64,000 nucleotides of DNA from Pseudomonas haemolytica (GCF_009659625.1 NZ_VOIW01000003.1:372001-436000), one strand, 5' to 3'; positions 27,256 to 36,024 are shown, counted from the stretch's first letter. The notes: generated by a model not told the origin, from the sequence alone. Numbers and translations: made by a program.

Positions 27256-28233
27256 CTAGCGGGTTTGGACGACGACCTTGCCCACCGCCTTGCGCTGCCC
27301 AAGATCGTTGATCGCCTGGGCGGCTTGTTCCAGCGGATACACCTGCGACACCAGCGGCTTGAGCTTGCCTTCACCGTACCAACTGAACAATTGCTGAAAA
27401 TTCGCCGCATTATCCTGCGGCTGGCGCTGGGCAAACGAGCCCCAGAACACCCCGACCACCGCCGCGCCCTTGAGCAATGCCAGGTTCACTGGCAGTTCAG
27501 GAATGCGCCCGCTGGCAAACCCCACCACCAGCAGCCGGCCGTTCCAGGCGATGGCGCGGACGGCCTGGTCAAACAAATCGCCGCCCACCGGGTCGTAGAT
27601 CACATCGGCGCCGTTGCCGTCGGTCAGGCGCTTGATCTCGTCCTTGAGGCTGGCTTCGCTGTAGTTGATCAACTCATCGGCGCCGGCCGCCTTGGCCACC
27701 GCGAGTTTGTCGGCGCTGCTGGCGGCGGCGATCACCCGGGCGCCCATGGCCTTGCCGATTTCCACGGCGGCCAGGCCTACGCCACCGGAAGCGCCGAGCA
27801 CCAGCAGGGTTTCGCCGGGTTGCAGGTTGGCCCGCTGTTTAAGCGCGTGCATCGAGGTGCCGTAAGTCATGCTGAAGGCGGCGGCGGTGTTGAAGTCCAT
27901 GCTTGGCGGGATCGGCAGCACGTTATAGCCGGGCACCGCGACCTGCTCGGCAAAGCTGCCCCAGCCGGTCAACGCCATCACCCGGTCACCGACTTTCAAG
28001 TGGCTGACGTTCTCACCCACTTCACTGACCACGCCCGCCGCTTCGCCACCGGGTGAGAACGGAAAAGGCGGCTTGAACTGGTACTTGCCCTCGATGATCA
28101 GGGTATCCGGAAAATTCACCCCGGCGGCGTGCACGTCCAGCAGGATCTCGTTCTTCTTGATCGCAGGGCTGGTGATCTCTTCCAGCACCAGGGTTTCGGC
28201 GGGGCCGAAGGCTTTGCACAGCACAGCTTTCAT
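27256..28233 (-). CDS. Zinc-independent quinone oxidoreductase-type MDR protein
   Basis: 325 residues from the ATG at 28231-28233 (MKAVLCKAFGPAETLVLEEI); an upstream in-frame start to 28299 is less likely. Medium-chain dehydrogenase fold: the GroES-like half has HAAGVNFPDTLIIEGKYQFK, and the nucleotide-binding half has LGASGGVGLAAVEIGKAMGA. No zinc-ligand cysteine cluster is present. Such proteins reduce quinones or enones with NADPH. Substrate not inferable. It is transcribed alone between glpT and the FliL-like gene. Confidence 0.88.
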   Translation of the reverse strand: MKAVLCKAFGPAETLVLEEITSPAIKKNEILLDVHAAGVNFPDTLIIEGKYQFKPPFPFSPGGEAAGVVSEVGENVSHLKVGDRVMALTGWGSFAEQVAVPGYNVLPIPPSMDFNTAAAFSMTYGTSMHALKQRANLQPGETLLVLGASGGVGLAAVEIGKAMGARVIAAASSADKLAVAKAAGADELINYSEASLKDEIKRLTDGNGADVIYDPVGGDLFDQAVRAIAWNGRLLVVGFASGRIPELPVNLALLKGAAVVGVFWGSFAQRQPQDNAANFQQLFSWYGEGKLKPLVSQVYPLEQAAQAINDLGQRKAVGKVVVQTR

Positions 28234-28383
28234 CGGACTATTCCTTTTGGCGTCATGGCCGATAAGTGTAGGAGGGTACGCCCGCGGGTCAACGAGCATG
28301 CCCGGGCCTGATAAGCCGCCATAAGCTTGTGCTCAGCCTTGCTAGCGTTATGCTACCGGGCAACCGAATTCGAGGAATGAACT

Positions 28384-28791
28384 GTGAAAGCGTGGATCCT
28401 GTTGATGCTGGCCCTGACGTTGCCGATGGCAGCCCAGGCCGAAGAGGCCAAGGAAGGCGAGGCGCCGAAGGTCAGCTATATCAGCCTGACGCCACCGTTT
28501 GTGGGCAACTACGGCCTGGATGGCACGGCGAAGCTCAAGGTATACAAGGCCGACATCGCCCTGCGCGTGACCGGCCCTGAAGCGGCTGCTGCGGTCAAAG
28601 CCAACGACCCGTTGATTCGCAACCAACTGGTGGCGCTGTTTACCCAGCAGACCAATGAGGCCATGAGCAGTGTTGAAGGCAAGGAAAAACTGCGCCAGGA
28701 AGCCCTGAAGCAAACCCAGCAAGTAATGAACGATGAGACTGGCAAGCCGGTGGTTGAGGATTTGTTGTTCAATAACTTGATTATTCAATAA
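28384..28791 (+). CDS. FliL-like exported protein
   Basis: 135 residues with signal peptide or anchor MKAWILLMLALTLPMAAQA. After it comes PKVSYISLTPPFVGNYGL, DIALRVTGPEAAAAVKANDPLIRNQLV, and a C-terminal VEDLLFNNLIIQ that matches the FliL pattern (peripheral motor-associated, stomatin-like domain). No flagellar genes are nearby, and pseudomonads have a separate fliL in the flagellar cluster, so this is a FliL-family paralogue of unknown role. An equivalent gene lies at this place in PAO1. Confidence 0.75.
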   Translation: MKAWILLMLALTLPMAAQAEEAKEGEAPKVSYISLTPPFVGNYGLDGTAKLKVYKADIALRVTGPEAAAAVKANDPLIRNQLVALFTQQTNEAMSSVEGKEKLRQEALKQTQQVMNDETGKPVVEDLLFNNLIIQ

Positions 28792-28806
28792 GTGCAGAGT
28801 TACCAC

Positions 28807-28834
28807 GCCTGCGGCTGGTTTGTCGGCCGCAGGC
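28807..28834. terminator. Hairpin after the FliL-like gene
   Basis: GCCTGCGGC (28807-28815) and GCCGCAGGC (28826-28834) form a perfect 9-base stem, 15 bases after the FliL-like stop. Only a loose AT stretch (GGTATTATTTA) follows, so termination may be partial. It is also just past the 3' end of the opposing orphan gene. Confidence 0.55.
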
Positions 28835-28847
28835 AGGTCGGTATTAT

Positions 28848-29264
28848 TTAAATAATGGGTAGATTTACAGTTTTTCGGACAGTTGCACTCGGGCCACCCG
28901 GCATAGCCTGGAATATGAAATCAAAAAAATAAGATCGCGAAGTTGTTTGAAGACTTGAGTCCCATTTCTCCCATTGGTTGATAATTGTTGGGTTTACAGA
29001 TAGGGGAGATAAGTTAGGTGCTGTGATACTAAATTTCGAATCTTGCGGTTTATAAGACGTTTTGAGGTAGTAGCTTAGGGTTCTAACTAAAATTATCGAC
29101 GAGCCCGAACCAGTAAGAGAATACTCGAACTCTATATAGCCATGGAATCCCCATGGTGCGTACGCGCCATCTATTATCTTGGTCGTCGCCTTGGTGGTTG
29201 GAGCGCTTACAGTTTCGGCAGGGAGTTCGATGTAGATTTCTTTGGATTCTGGTGTGTTCGCCAT
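28848..29264 (-). CDS. Orphan hypothetical protein, AT-rich
   Basis: 138 residues. I do not recognise the family. The start ATG is preceded by ACGGAGC at good spacing, so it is probably translated. The protein has no signal peptide or membrane span and is rich in Ser, Thr and aromatic residues with alternating patterns (GYIEFEYSLTGSGSSIILVR; SRSYFFDFIFQAMPGG; KTVNLPII), suggesting a beta-sandwich. Codon use and AT content differ sharply from the FliL-like and ABC genes on either side, which are adjacent in PAO1 as I recall. It looks like an acquired gene. Confidence 0.6.
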   Translation of the reverse strand: MANTPESKEIYIELPAETVSAPTTKATTKIIDGAYAPWGFHGYIEFEYSLTGSGSSIILVRTLSYYLKTSYKPQDSKFSITAPNLSPLSVNPTIINQWEKWDSSLQTTSRSYFFDFIFQAMPGGPSATVRKTVNLPII

Positions 29265-29451
29265 GATGAAGCTCCGTTAAGTGCATGGACATGCAAAAGT
29301 TGCTATGGCTTTGAGTTTTCCAGAGCAAATTTTTATATCGTCAGTAGAGTTCTTTAGAGCGGAATTTACTACTGTCATAAATAACAGTTGTTTAGGTTAT
29401 ATAGCTATAAGGAAGCTCGTTTTGGTGTTTTTGGCGCTAACAATTCAAGCG
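29265..29451. other. AT-rich spacer upstream of the orphan gene
   Basis: The 187 bases between the orphan gene and the ABC permease share the low GC of the orphan gene. I see no ORF with a ribosome site; a frame running from 29281 into the permease on the other strand is an artefact of overlap. It probably holds the orphan's promoter and marks the edge of an inserted segment. Confidence 0.5.
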
Positions 29452-30570
29452 TCAAGACAACAACGTCTTCCTGAATCTCGCCAACGCCACCGCAAAAAAC
29501 ACCAAGCCAATCCCCGCCAACGCCAGCAAGTCCGGCCACACCACGCTCAGCCCCGCATCCCTGAATAGAATCGCCGCGCTCAAACTCACAAAGTGCGTCG
29601 ACGGCGAGCCCTGCATCACCCACTGCAACCACTCGGGCATGCTGTCCAGCGGCGTACTGCCACCCGAGAGCAATAGCATCGGGATGATCACCGGGATCGC
29701 CAGCAGGCCGAACTGCGGCGTCGAGCGGGCGAGGGTGGCGAGGAAGATGCCCAGTGCGGTACTCGCAAACAGATACAGCGCCGTCACCAGCAGGAACAGG
29801 CTCAGCGACCCGGCCAACGGCACGCCGAGCAAGCCTTTGACCACCAACTCCAGGGACAGCCACGTACACAACACCACCACCAGCATATTGCTCCAGATTT
29901 TCGCCAGCATGATTTCCAGCGCGGTCAGGGGCAGCACCAGCAGGTGGTCGAGGGTGCCGTGTTCGCGTTCGCGCAGCAGGGCGGTGCCAGTCAGCACGAT
30001 GGCGAGGATGGTGATGTTGTTGACGATCTGGATCACTGCCAGAAACCAGCCACCTTCCAGGTTGGTATTGAACAGCGCCCGAGTGGTCAGCAGGGCCGGG
30101 GCTTTGCTGGCTACGTCGGCCTGGCCGCTGTAGGTCAGCAGCTCCCGCTGAAAAATCCGGCCGATGTAACCCGCGCCCATAAATGCCTGGCTCATCGCCG
30201 TGGCGTCGACGTTCACCTGCACGCCCGGCTGGCGCCCGGCCAACAGGTCGGCCTGGAAATTCACCGGTACATTGATGACGAAGGTGTACTGGCCGCTGTC
30301 CATGACCTTGTCCAACTGGTCGTAGGCCAATGGCGCCGGCGCCTGGAATTCTGGTGGTTGCAGGGCCTCGGCCATCTGCCGCGAGAGCGCGCTGTGATCT
30401 TCATCGACAAAGGCCACGCTGGCGTTGTGCACGCCAATCACCGAGCCCGCGGCGGGCATATAGATCGCCACGGTGAAGGCGTAGAACAGAAATAGCAGCA
30501 ACACGCTGTCGTGGCGCAGGCTGGTGAGTTCCTTGATCCCCAGCCGCAGGATATGGGCGAGCTTGTGCAT
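29452..30570 (-). CDS. ABC-2 type transporter permease (YhhJ-like)
   Basis: 372 residues from the ATG at 30568-30570, whose A overlaps the stop of the fusion gene before it. An N-terminal span (LLLFLFYAFTVAIYMPAAGS) precedes a large periplasmic domain. Five to six C-terminal helices follow, with the ABC-2 segment REREHGTLDHLLVLPLTALE. It is a second permease for the RbbA-like transporter, as in the E. coli yhiI-rbbA-yhhJ set. Substrate unknown; export of a hydrophobic compound or drug is the usual guess. Confidence 0.88.
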   Translation of the reverse strand: MHKLAHILRLGIKELTSLRHDSVLLLFLFYAFTVAIYMPAAGSVIGVHNASVAFVDEDHSALSRQMAEALQPPEFQAPAPLAYDQLDKVMDSGQYTFVINVPVNFQADLLAGRQPGVQVNVDATAMSQAFMGAGYIGRIFQRELLTYSGQADVASKAPALLTTRALFNTNLEGGWFLAVIQIVNNITILAIVLTGTALLREREHGTLDHLLVLPLTALEIMLAKIWSNMLVVVLCTWLSLELVVKGLLGVPLAGSLSLFLLVTALYLFASTALGIFLATLARSTPQFGLLAIPVIIPMLLLSGGSTPLDSMPEWLQWVMQGSPSTHFVSLSAAILFRDAGLSVVWPDLLALAGIGLVFFAVALARFRKTLLS

Positions 30571-33287
30571 CAGGCCTCCTGCTTCTTGAGCATCACCAGG
30601 CTGAGCCCGGTGAACCCGACGAAAAACCCGAACAAGGCCAGGCACTGCGGCCACAACTGGCGAAGGTCCAGGGCTTTGGTGAAAGTGCCCACCGCAATAT
30701 CCAGAAAGTGCCCGGCCGGAAACAGCATGCCCATCAGCGCCGCCGCACCCTCCAGGGACGAACGCGGCACGATCAGCCCGGAAAATTGGATGGTTGGCAG
30801 GCTGGTGATGATCATGGTGCCGAGGATCGCCGCGATCTGGGTGCGGGTGAACGCCGAGATCAACAGGCCCATGCTCGTGGTGGCCAGCACGTACAACAGG
30901 CCACCGAAAGCCAGGGTCAAGCCGCTGCCTTTGAAGGGTACACCGAACAACCAGCGGTTCATCGCCACCAGCAGCGCCAGGTTGACCAGGCTGACGGCCA
31001 GGTAGGGCGCTTGTTTGCCCAGCAGGAACTCCAGACGCGTCAGCGGCGTGGCGTAGAAGTTGGTGATCGACCCCAGCTCTTTTTCCCGCACGATGCCGAG
31101 CGCGGTGAGCATGGCCGGAATGAACGCCAGGATCAGCGCCATCACGCCCGGGCCGATGGCATTCACGCTGACCACGTCCTGGTTGTAGCGAAAGCGCGTT
31201 TCAAGCTTGGCGGCGGCCCGGTTGTTCAGGGGCTGGCTGCTCAGTTCGGCGAGCTGCGCAAGGTTGCCCTGGTGCACCGCCTCCACATAGTTGCGGCTGG
31301 TTTCCGCACGAAACGGCATGCCGCCGTCGAGCCAGGCCGCGACGCTGGGCTGGCGGCCGGCGTAGAGGTCACGGCCGAAGCCCGGCGGGATCTCCAGGGC
31401 CAGTTTGATTTCCGAGCGTTGCAGGCGCTTGTGCAGTTCGTTGGCGTCGCGGATGGGCGCTTGCTCGGCGAAATAACGCGAACTGCGGAACGCCTCCAGG
31501 TAGGCGCGGCTTTGCGGGGTCTGGTCCTGGTCGTAGACGGCGAAGGCGAGGTTTTCCACGTCCAGGGAAATACCGTAGCCGAAGATCACCATCATGAACA
31601 TTGCCCCGAGCAGGGCGAAGGCCATGCGCACTTTATCGCGCAGCAGTTCCTTGCCTTCGCGGCTGGCCACGGCCAACAGCCGGGCCAGGCTGAAGCCACG
31701 TTTGCTCACGGGCGGCGCGTGGGTTTCGTTGGCGGTTGCACGGGGTGCGGCGGGTTCGGGTTCACCCTGGGCCTGCTCCAGGCAGGTGACGAAAGCCGCC
31801 TCCAAGGTATCGCCGTGGAACTGCCGTTGCAGCGCCTCGGGCGTGTCGCAGGCCAGTACCTTGCCCGCATGCATCAAGGAGATACGGTCGCAGCGCTGGG
31901 CTTCGTTCATAAAGTGGGTGGACAAGAAGATGGTCACGCCCTGTTCCCGCGAGAGCTCGACCAGCAGCCGCCAGAAATCATCCCGTGCCGCCGGGTCGAC
32001 GCCCGAGGTGGGCTCATCGAGGATCAGCACTTCCGGGCGATGCAGCACCGCGACGGCCAGGGACAAACGCTGGCGCAGGCCAAGGGGCAGCTCGCCGGAG
32101 GGCTGCTCGGCCACTTCACCGAGGTCGAAGCGCTTTATCAGTTCATCAATGCGCGGGCCACTGTCGACCTTTGGCAAGTCGAACAGTTGCGCATGCAGCA
32201 CCAGGTTCTGGCGCACGCTCAGCTCGCCATACAGCGAGAAACTTTGCGACATGAAGCCCACGCGCTTGCGGGTCGCCAGGTCCTTGGCGTCCACCGGCTT
32301 GCCCAGCAGGATTGCACTGCCTTCGGTGGCCGGCATCAGCCCGGTCAGGACTTTCATGGTGGTGGTCTTGCCGCAGCCGTTGGAGCCGAGGAAGCCGAAG
32401 ATCTCGCCGCGGCCAATGGCAAAGCTGACGTTGTTCACCGCCGTGAAGTCGCCAAAACGCAGGGTCAGGTCGTGGGCCTGGATGGCGATATCGGTGTTGC
32501 CGTTTGTGCGCGGTGGAATCACCAGTGGCTGGTTGTCGTGGGCGCTGTCGCCCTGGAAGTGGGTGAAGGCTTCATCCAGCTTGCCGCTGGGCGTGATCGT
32601 CGCCAGTTCGCGGCTCAACCCGTCGGCGATCAACCTGCCACGGTCAAGCATCAGGCAATGTTCGAACTGCTCGGCCTCTTCCATATAGGCAGTGGCTACC
32701 AGCAGCGTCAGTTGCGGGCGCTCGCCGCGTACGCTGTCTACCAGCTCCCAGAAACGCCGGCGTGACAGCGGGTCGACGCCGGTGGTGGGCTCGTCGAGGA
32801 TCAACAGGTCTGGGTCATGGATCAGCGCGCAGCACAGGCCGAGCTTCTGCTTCATGCCACCGGACAGCTTGCCCGCCGGGCGCTCGGCAAAGCGTGCGAG
32901 GTCCGTGGCGAGCAGCAGGTTGTGCATGCGCTGGTCGCAATCGGCTTTCGACAGGCCGAACAAGGTGGCGAAGAAACGGATGTTCTCGCTGATGGACAGC
33001 TCGGGGTACAGGTTGCCACCCAGGCCCTGGGGCATAAAGGCGATGCGCGGGTACAGGCTGTTGCGGTGACGGCGGTCTTCGATGGAGCCGCCGAGCACCT
33101 GCAACTGGCCTTCTTGCAGTTTTTTAACCCCGGCGATCAACCCCAACAGGCTCGACTTGCCCGCGCCATCCGGGCCGATCAACCCGCAGCGGGTGCCGGC
33201 TGGCAGGCTGAAGGCAATGTCGACCAGCGCCTGTTGCTTGCCGTAGCGATGGTTGATCCCCGTGGCGTGCAGCGCCAGGCCGCTCAT
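30570..33287 (-). CDS. rbbA: RbbA-like double ABC ATPase fused to ABC-2 permease
   Basis: 905 residues. The first ABC domain has GPDGAGKSSL, LSGGMKQKLGLCCALI and LLILDEPTTGVDP. The second (from about residue 270) has GSNGCGKTTTM, the signature variant LPLGLRQRLSLAVAV (G kept, SGG changed to PLG), and VLILDEPTSGVDP. The C-terminal 370 residues form an ABC-2 membrane domain. E. coli RbbA has this fused architecture and was described as ribosome-associated; a transport role with HlyD and YhhJ partners is equally supported by context. It overlaps both neighbours, so the operon is coupled. Confidence 0.9.
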   Translation of the reverse strand: MSGLALHATGINHRYGKQQALVDIAFSLPAGTRCGLIGPDGAGKSSLLGLIAGVKKLQEGQLQVLGGSIEDRRHRNSLYPRIAFMPQGLGGNLYPELSISENIRFFATLFGLSKADCDQRMHNLLLATDLARFAERPAGKLSGGMKQKLGLCCALIHDPDLLILDEPTTGVDPLSRRRFWELVDSVRGERPQLTLLVATAYMEEAEQFEHCLMLDRGRLIADGLSRELATITPSGKLDEAFTHFQGDSAHDNQPLVIPPRTNGNTDIAIQAHDLTLRFGDFTAVNNVSFAIGRGEIFGFLGSNGCGKTTTMKVLTGLMPATEGSAILLGKPVDAKDLATRKRVGFMSQSFSLYGELSVRQNLVLHAQLFDLPKVDSGPRIDELIKRFDLGEVAEQPSGELPLGLRQRLSLAVAVLHRPEVLILDEPTSGVDPAARDDFWRLLVELSREQGVTIFLSTHFMNEAQRCDRISLMHAGKVLACDTPEALQRQFHGDTLEAAFVTCLEQAQGEPEPAAPRATANETHAPPVSKRGFSLARLLAVASREGKELLRDKVRMAFALLGAMFMMVIFGYGISLDVENLAFAVYDQDQTPQSRAYLEAFRSSRYFAEQAPIRDANELHKRLQRSEIKLALEIPPGFGRDLYAGRQPSVAAWLDGGMPFRAETSRNYVEAVHQGNLAQLAELSSQPLNNRAAAKLETRFRYNQDVVSVNAIGPGVMALILAFIPAMLTALGIVREKELGSITNFYATPLTRLEFLLGKQAPYLAVSLVNLALLVAMNRWLFGVPFKGSGLTLAFGGLLYVLATTSMGLLISAFTRTQIAAILGTMIITSLPTIQFSGLIVPRSSLEGAAALMGMLFPAGHFLDIAVGTFTKALDLRQLWPQCLALFGFFVGFTGLSLVMLKKQEA

Positions 33288-34249
33288 TGCAGGTTGGCCG
33301 GCCAGTCGATATCAGCTGTGCGAACGTAGCCCGCGCCGGGCATGCCCGGTTTGGCTTGTGGCACCGCGCTGGGTTGGGTCAGGCGCAATTTGACGCGGAA
33401 CACCAGCTTCTGGCGTTCGTCGCGGGTTTCCACTTCCTTGGGGGTGAACTGGGATTTGTCCGCGACAAAACTGATTTTGGCCGGCAACGCTTGCTGGGGC
33501 AGGGCGTCGAGCAGGATGCGCGCTTCACTGCCGACAGTCAGGCGACCGGTGACGGAGGCGGGCAGGTAGAGGTTCATGTATTGGTCATTGGGATCAATCA
33601 GCAGCAACACGCGACCCCCTGCGCCGAGCACTTCACCGGGCTCGGCCAGGCGCAATTGGATGATGCCGTCGATGGGCGCACGCAGGCTGCTGTCATCAAT
33701 TTCGCTGGTGAGTTGGGCCACTTGGGCCTGGGCCGCACCGATCGCGGCCTTCACCGCGTTGACCTGGGCTTGTGCGGCGATCACCGCGGCGTTGCCGGTG
33801 TTCTGGCGTGCCTGCTGCTGGTCGATCAACTGGCTGCTGGCGAAGCCGCGCCGGTACAGCTCCTGGGTACGCTTGAGTTCCTGGCTGGCCAGCAGTTGCT
33901 CGCTTTGGCGCAACTGCACGTTGGCTTCGGCGGAGGCGAAGTTTTCCTTGGCGCGTAACACCTCGGCTTCGGCCTGGGCGCGCTGGGCTTCCAGGGTGCG
34001 GGTGTCCATGCGCGCCAGCAGTTGGCCCTTGAGCACTTTGTCGCCTTCATCCACGCGCACTTCGGCCAGGCGGCCGGGGATCTTGGCGGCGATCTGCACT
34101 TCGGTGGATTCCAGGCGCCCGTTGCCCATGCTCAAGCCTTCGGGCAGGCGGTCCTGGGTCGAGCGCCAGTAACCAAAGGCCCCGGCCCCCAGCAACAGGG
34201 CGATCAGGGCAATAGCGAAAAGACGGGAGGTGTGGTGGTTCGTAGACAT
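33284..34249 (-). CDS. HlyD-family membrane fusion protein (YhiI-like)
   Basis: 321 residues. N-terminal anchor LFAIALIALLLGAGAFGYW, then a lipoyl/biotinyl half (IPGRLAEVRVDEGDKVLKGQ), a long coiled-coil hairpin (residues about 75-180, with QRAQAEAEVLRAKENFASAE) and the returning half (SLRAPIDGIIQLRLAEPGEV). Such proteins bridge an inner-membrane exporter to the outer membrane. First gene of the HlyD-RbbA-YhhJ operon, overlapping rbbA by 4 bases. Confidence 0.9.
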   Translation of the reverse strand: MSTNHHTSRLFAIALIALLLGAGAFGYWRSTQDRLPEGLSMGNGRLESTEVQIAAKIPGRLAEVRVDEGDKVLKGQLLARMDTRTLEAQRAQAEAEVLRAKENFASAEANVQLRQSEQLLASQELKRTQELYRRGFASSQLIDQQQARQNTGNAAVIAAQAQVNAVKAAIGAAQAQVAQLTSEIDDSSLRAPIDGIIQLRLAEPGEVLGAGGRVLLLIDPNDQYMNLYLPASVTGRLTVGSEARILLDALPQQALPAKISFVADKSQFTPKEVETRDERQKLVFRVKLRLTQPSAVPQAKPGMPGAGYVRTADIDWPANLQ

Positions 34250-34318
34250 GGCTGCATCCTGCGGCGTTAGCGTCCCAGTGTGACGGGTTTACCCCGTGGT
34301 GGTGTTGATATCGGTCAT

Positions 34319-34768
34319 TTAAAGCAGATGAATGATGGCGGCCCACTGTTCAGGTGTGACCGCCATGACCGAAAGCCGGCTGCCTTTTTGCACCAGCGGC
34401 ATTTCGGCAAGAGCGGTTTGCTGTTTCAGATAGCCCAGGCTCAACACCTTGGGGAAGGTTTTGACGTGGGCCACGGTGATCGCACTCCAGGGGTTTTTCT
34501 CCGCGCTGGCCTTGGCGTCGAAGTAATGGCTGTCCGGTTCCAGTGCGGTGGGGTCCGGGTAGGCAGCCTCAATGATTTTGCCGATGCCGGCGATGCCCGG
34601 CTCCGGGCAACTGGAGTGGTAGAAGAAAAACTCATCGCCCACCGCCATGGCGCGCAGAAAGTTGCGCGCCTGATAGTTGCGCACCCCATCCCAGCGGGCT
34701 TCGCCGAGCGTTTCCAGGCCGTTGATGGAGAGTTCGTCGGGCTCGGATTTCATCAGCCAGTAGGCCAT
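34319..34768 (-). CDS. EVE-domain (PUA-like) protein
   Basis: 149 residues from the ATG at 34766-34768, supported by CAGGAG 8 bases upstream. It starts MAYWLMKSEPDELSINGLET and has the EVE/thymocyte nuclear protein 1 signature WDGVRNYQARNFLRAMAVGD and FYHSSCPEPGIAGIGKI. EVE domains bind modified bases in nucleic acids; the biological target in Pseudomonas is not established. It sits alone between the exporter operon and the small gene at 34963. Confidence 0.88.
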   Translation of the reverse strand: MAYWLMKSEPDELSINGLETLGEARWDGVRNYQARNFLRAMAVGDEFFFYHSSCPEPGIAGIGKIIEAAYPDPTALEPDSHYFDAKASAEKNPWSAITVAHVKTFPKVLSLGYLKQQTALAEMPLVQKGSRLSVMAVTPEQWAAIIHLL

Positions 34769-34962
34769 TTTGGGGCTCCTGAAAAAGGCATTGGGCAAGT
34801 TGTCGGGCAATTCCATGACAAACCGACAGTCGGTTGGCGTCAAGGTTTGCGTGTTGGTTCACGTTGCCGCAGAATGCCGGCCTTTAAGCTTGACGCAGCT
34901 GCAACGGACTACCTTGGAACGTTGTTGTCATCGTGTACGAGGTGCCTGAAGGGGGGCAATCG

Positions 34963-35112
34963 ATGCAACGTAAACCGGATTTACTATGGATTTTGGTTAT
35001 TTTGTTTGGTCTGGGCGTCGTGACCACCGGTTATGCCCAAAGCCTGTGGTCGAACAAGACCGATGCACCGGTTGAACTGGCTCAGCAGCAGCCACAACCG
35101 TTCAAGCGTTAA
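34963..35112 (+). CDS. Small single-span membrane protein (49 aa)
   Basis: Too short for standard ORF cut-offs but well supported: GAAGGGGGG precedes the ATG by 6 bases. The protein begins MQRKPDLLWILVILFGLGVV, with a hydrophobic span of about residues 6-24, then YAQSLWSNKT and a Gln/Pro-rich tail ending FKR. It would be a single-pass inner-membrane protein with a short periplasmic tail. I recognise no family. It converges on the ygfA gene, 12 bases away. Confidence 0.65.
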   Translation: MQRKPDLLWILVILFGLGVVTTGYAQSLWSNKTDAPVELAQQQPQPFKR

Positions 35113-35124
35113 CTCAAAGCTTAA

Positions 35125-35754
35125 CTAAGGCGCCGCTGTTTCCAGCGGCGTTTGTGCGACATACCACTGCTTATCGGTCACCGTCCCCGCCAATGGCACA
35201 TCCCAGCTTGCCTGCGCCAGGCGCTCGACTTTCTGACACTCATGGGCCAGCCCCAGCAGCGTCGGCTTGCGCCAGCTACGGCGACGGGCCAGATAGGCCA
35301 GGCTGCGGTCGTAAAACCCGCCGCCCATGCCCAGCCGCCCGCCCGCATCATCGAACCCCACCAACGGCAACAGTACCAAGTCCAGCGCCCACACTTGTCG
35401 TTGGCGCTGGGCATTCACCCGTGGCTCCAGAATGCGAAAGCGGTTGGGCAACAACTTATCCCCAGGCCGCACGCGCTGGAACACCATCTTGGTGCGCGGC
35501 CAGGCGCTCAGTACCGGCAGATAAGTGGCCTTGCCCCGGCGCTGGGCCGCACGCAGCAGCAGGCGCGGATCGAGTTCACCGTCCGTCGGCAGATACAAGG
35601 AGATATGTTTGGCCCGGCGAAACAGCGGGTGCTGTGCCAGTTGCCGATACACACCAAGGGCGGCCTGGCGCTGTTCGCTCGGTGTGAGGGCGCGGCGGGC
35701 CTTGCGCAACATGCGTCGAAGTTGCGGACGGGAAAGCGGCGCAGGTTCGGTCAT
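35125..35754 (-). CDS. ygfA: 5-formyltetrahydrofolate cyclo-ligase
   Basis: 209 residues from the ATG at 35752-35754 (MTEPAPLSRPQLRRMLRKAR). An in-frame ATG at 35767-35769 lies directly on the T-run of the 6S terminator and has no room for a ribosome site. Family motifs: HISLYLPTDGELDP for substrate binding and GGRLGMGGGFYDRSLAYL (nucleotide/Mg site). It converts 5-formyl-THF to methenyl-THF. The location just downstream of 6S RNA is conserved across gammaproteobacteria. Confidence 0.93.
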   Translation of the reverse strand: MTEPAPLSRPQLRRMLRKARRALTPSEQRQAALGVYRQLAQHPLFRRAKHISLYLPTDGELDPRLLLRAAQRRGKATYLPVLSAWPRTKMVFQRVRPGDKLLPNRFRILEPRVNAQRQRQVWALDLVLLPLVGFDDAGGRLGMGGGFYDRSLAYLARRRSWRKPTLLGLAHECQKVERLAQASWDVPLAGTVTDKQWYVAQTPLETAAP

Positions 35755-35774
35755 GGTTTTTCGGCTCATAAAAC

Positions 35775-35798
35775 AATGCCAGTCCTGGGACTGGCATT
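35775..35798 (-). terminator. Terminator between 6S RNA and ygfA
   Basis: AATGCCAGTC and GACTGGCATT form a perfect 10-base stem around a 4-base loop, followed on the minus strand by GTTTTAT. It would end the longer 6S precursor and lower readthrough into ygfA, whose start codon is only 21 bases further on. Confidence 0.85.
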
Positions 35799-35811
35799 GA
35801 GTTTGGGAATT

Positions 35812-35990
35812 CAGGCTCCCCGACAGAGCCGCTGTCGACTTAGCCCTTGAACCCGAAAGTTCAAGGTGGAAGAAGCAGTAGGCTTTAAGGCTTTCCGTCT
35901 AGCGGACATGCACACCAGCCCAACGTGCAACTTCCAGGGTAGTGCGAATCGGCTCAGGGACATCGCCGACTGGCAAACACGCCAGGGAGT
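35812..35990 (-). ncRNA. ssrS: 6S RNA
   Basis: About 179 bases between zapA and ygfA, the conserved 6S locus. Read on the minus strand it contains the 6S hallmark GTCCCTGAGCCGAT (35948-35961) and the 3' hairpin CCTTGAAC/GTTCAAGG (35845-35866). The outer CTCCC/GGGAG pairing closes the rod near both ends. 6S RNA mimics open promoter DNA and sequesters sigma-70 RNA polymerase in stationary phase. The ends are estimated from the promoter and the closing stem. Confidence 0.92.
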
Positions 35991-35996
35991 GGGGCG

Positions 35997-36024
35997 AGTA
36001 TACCTTAAACAGACTCGGCAATCA
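35997..36024 (-). promoter_or_regulatory. 6S RNA promoter overlapping the zapA stop
   Basis: On the minus strand TATACT (36002-35997) is a near-perfect -10, 7 bases before the expected 6S start. A weak TGATTG at 36024-36019 with a 16-base spacer is the best -35. The -35 overlaps the zapA stop codon, so zapA readthrough and 6S initiation may interfere. Confidence 0.6.

Noticed and set aside
29281..29568. Plus-strand frame of 95 codons beside the orphan gene
   Set aside because: It has no ribosome site, half of it lies inside the ABC permease on the other strand, and the composition of its two halves differs.
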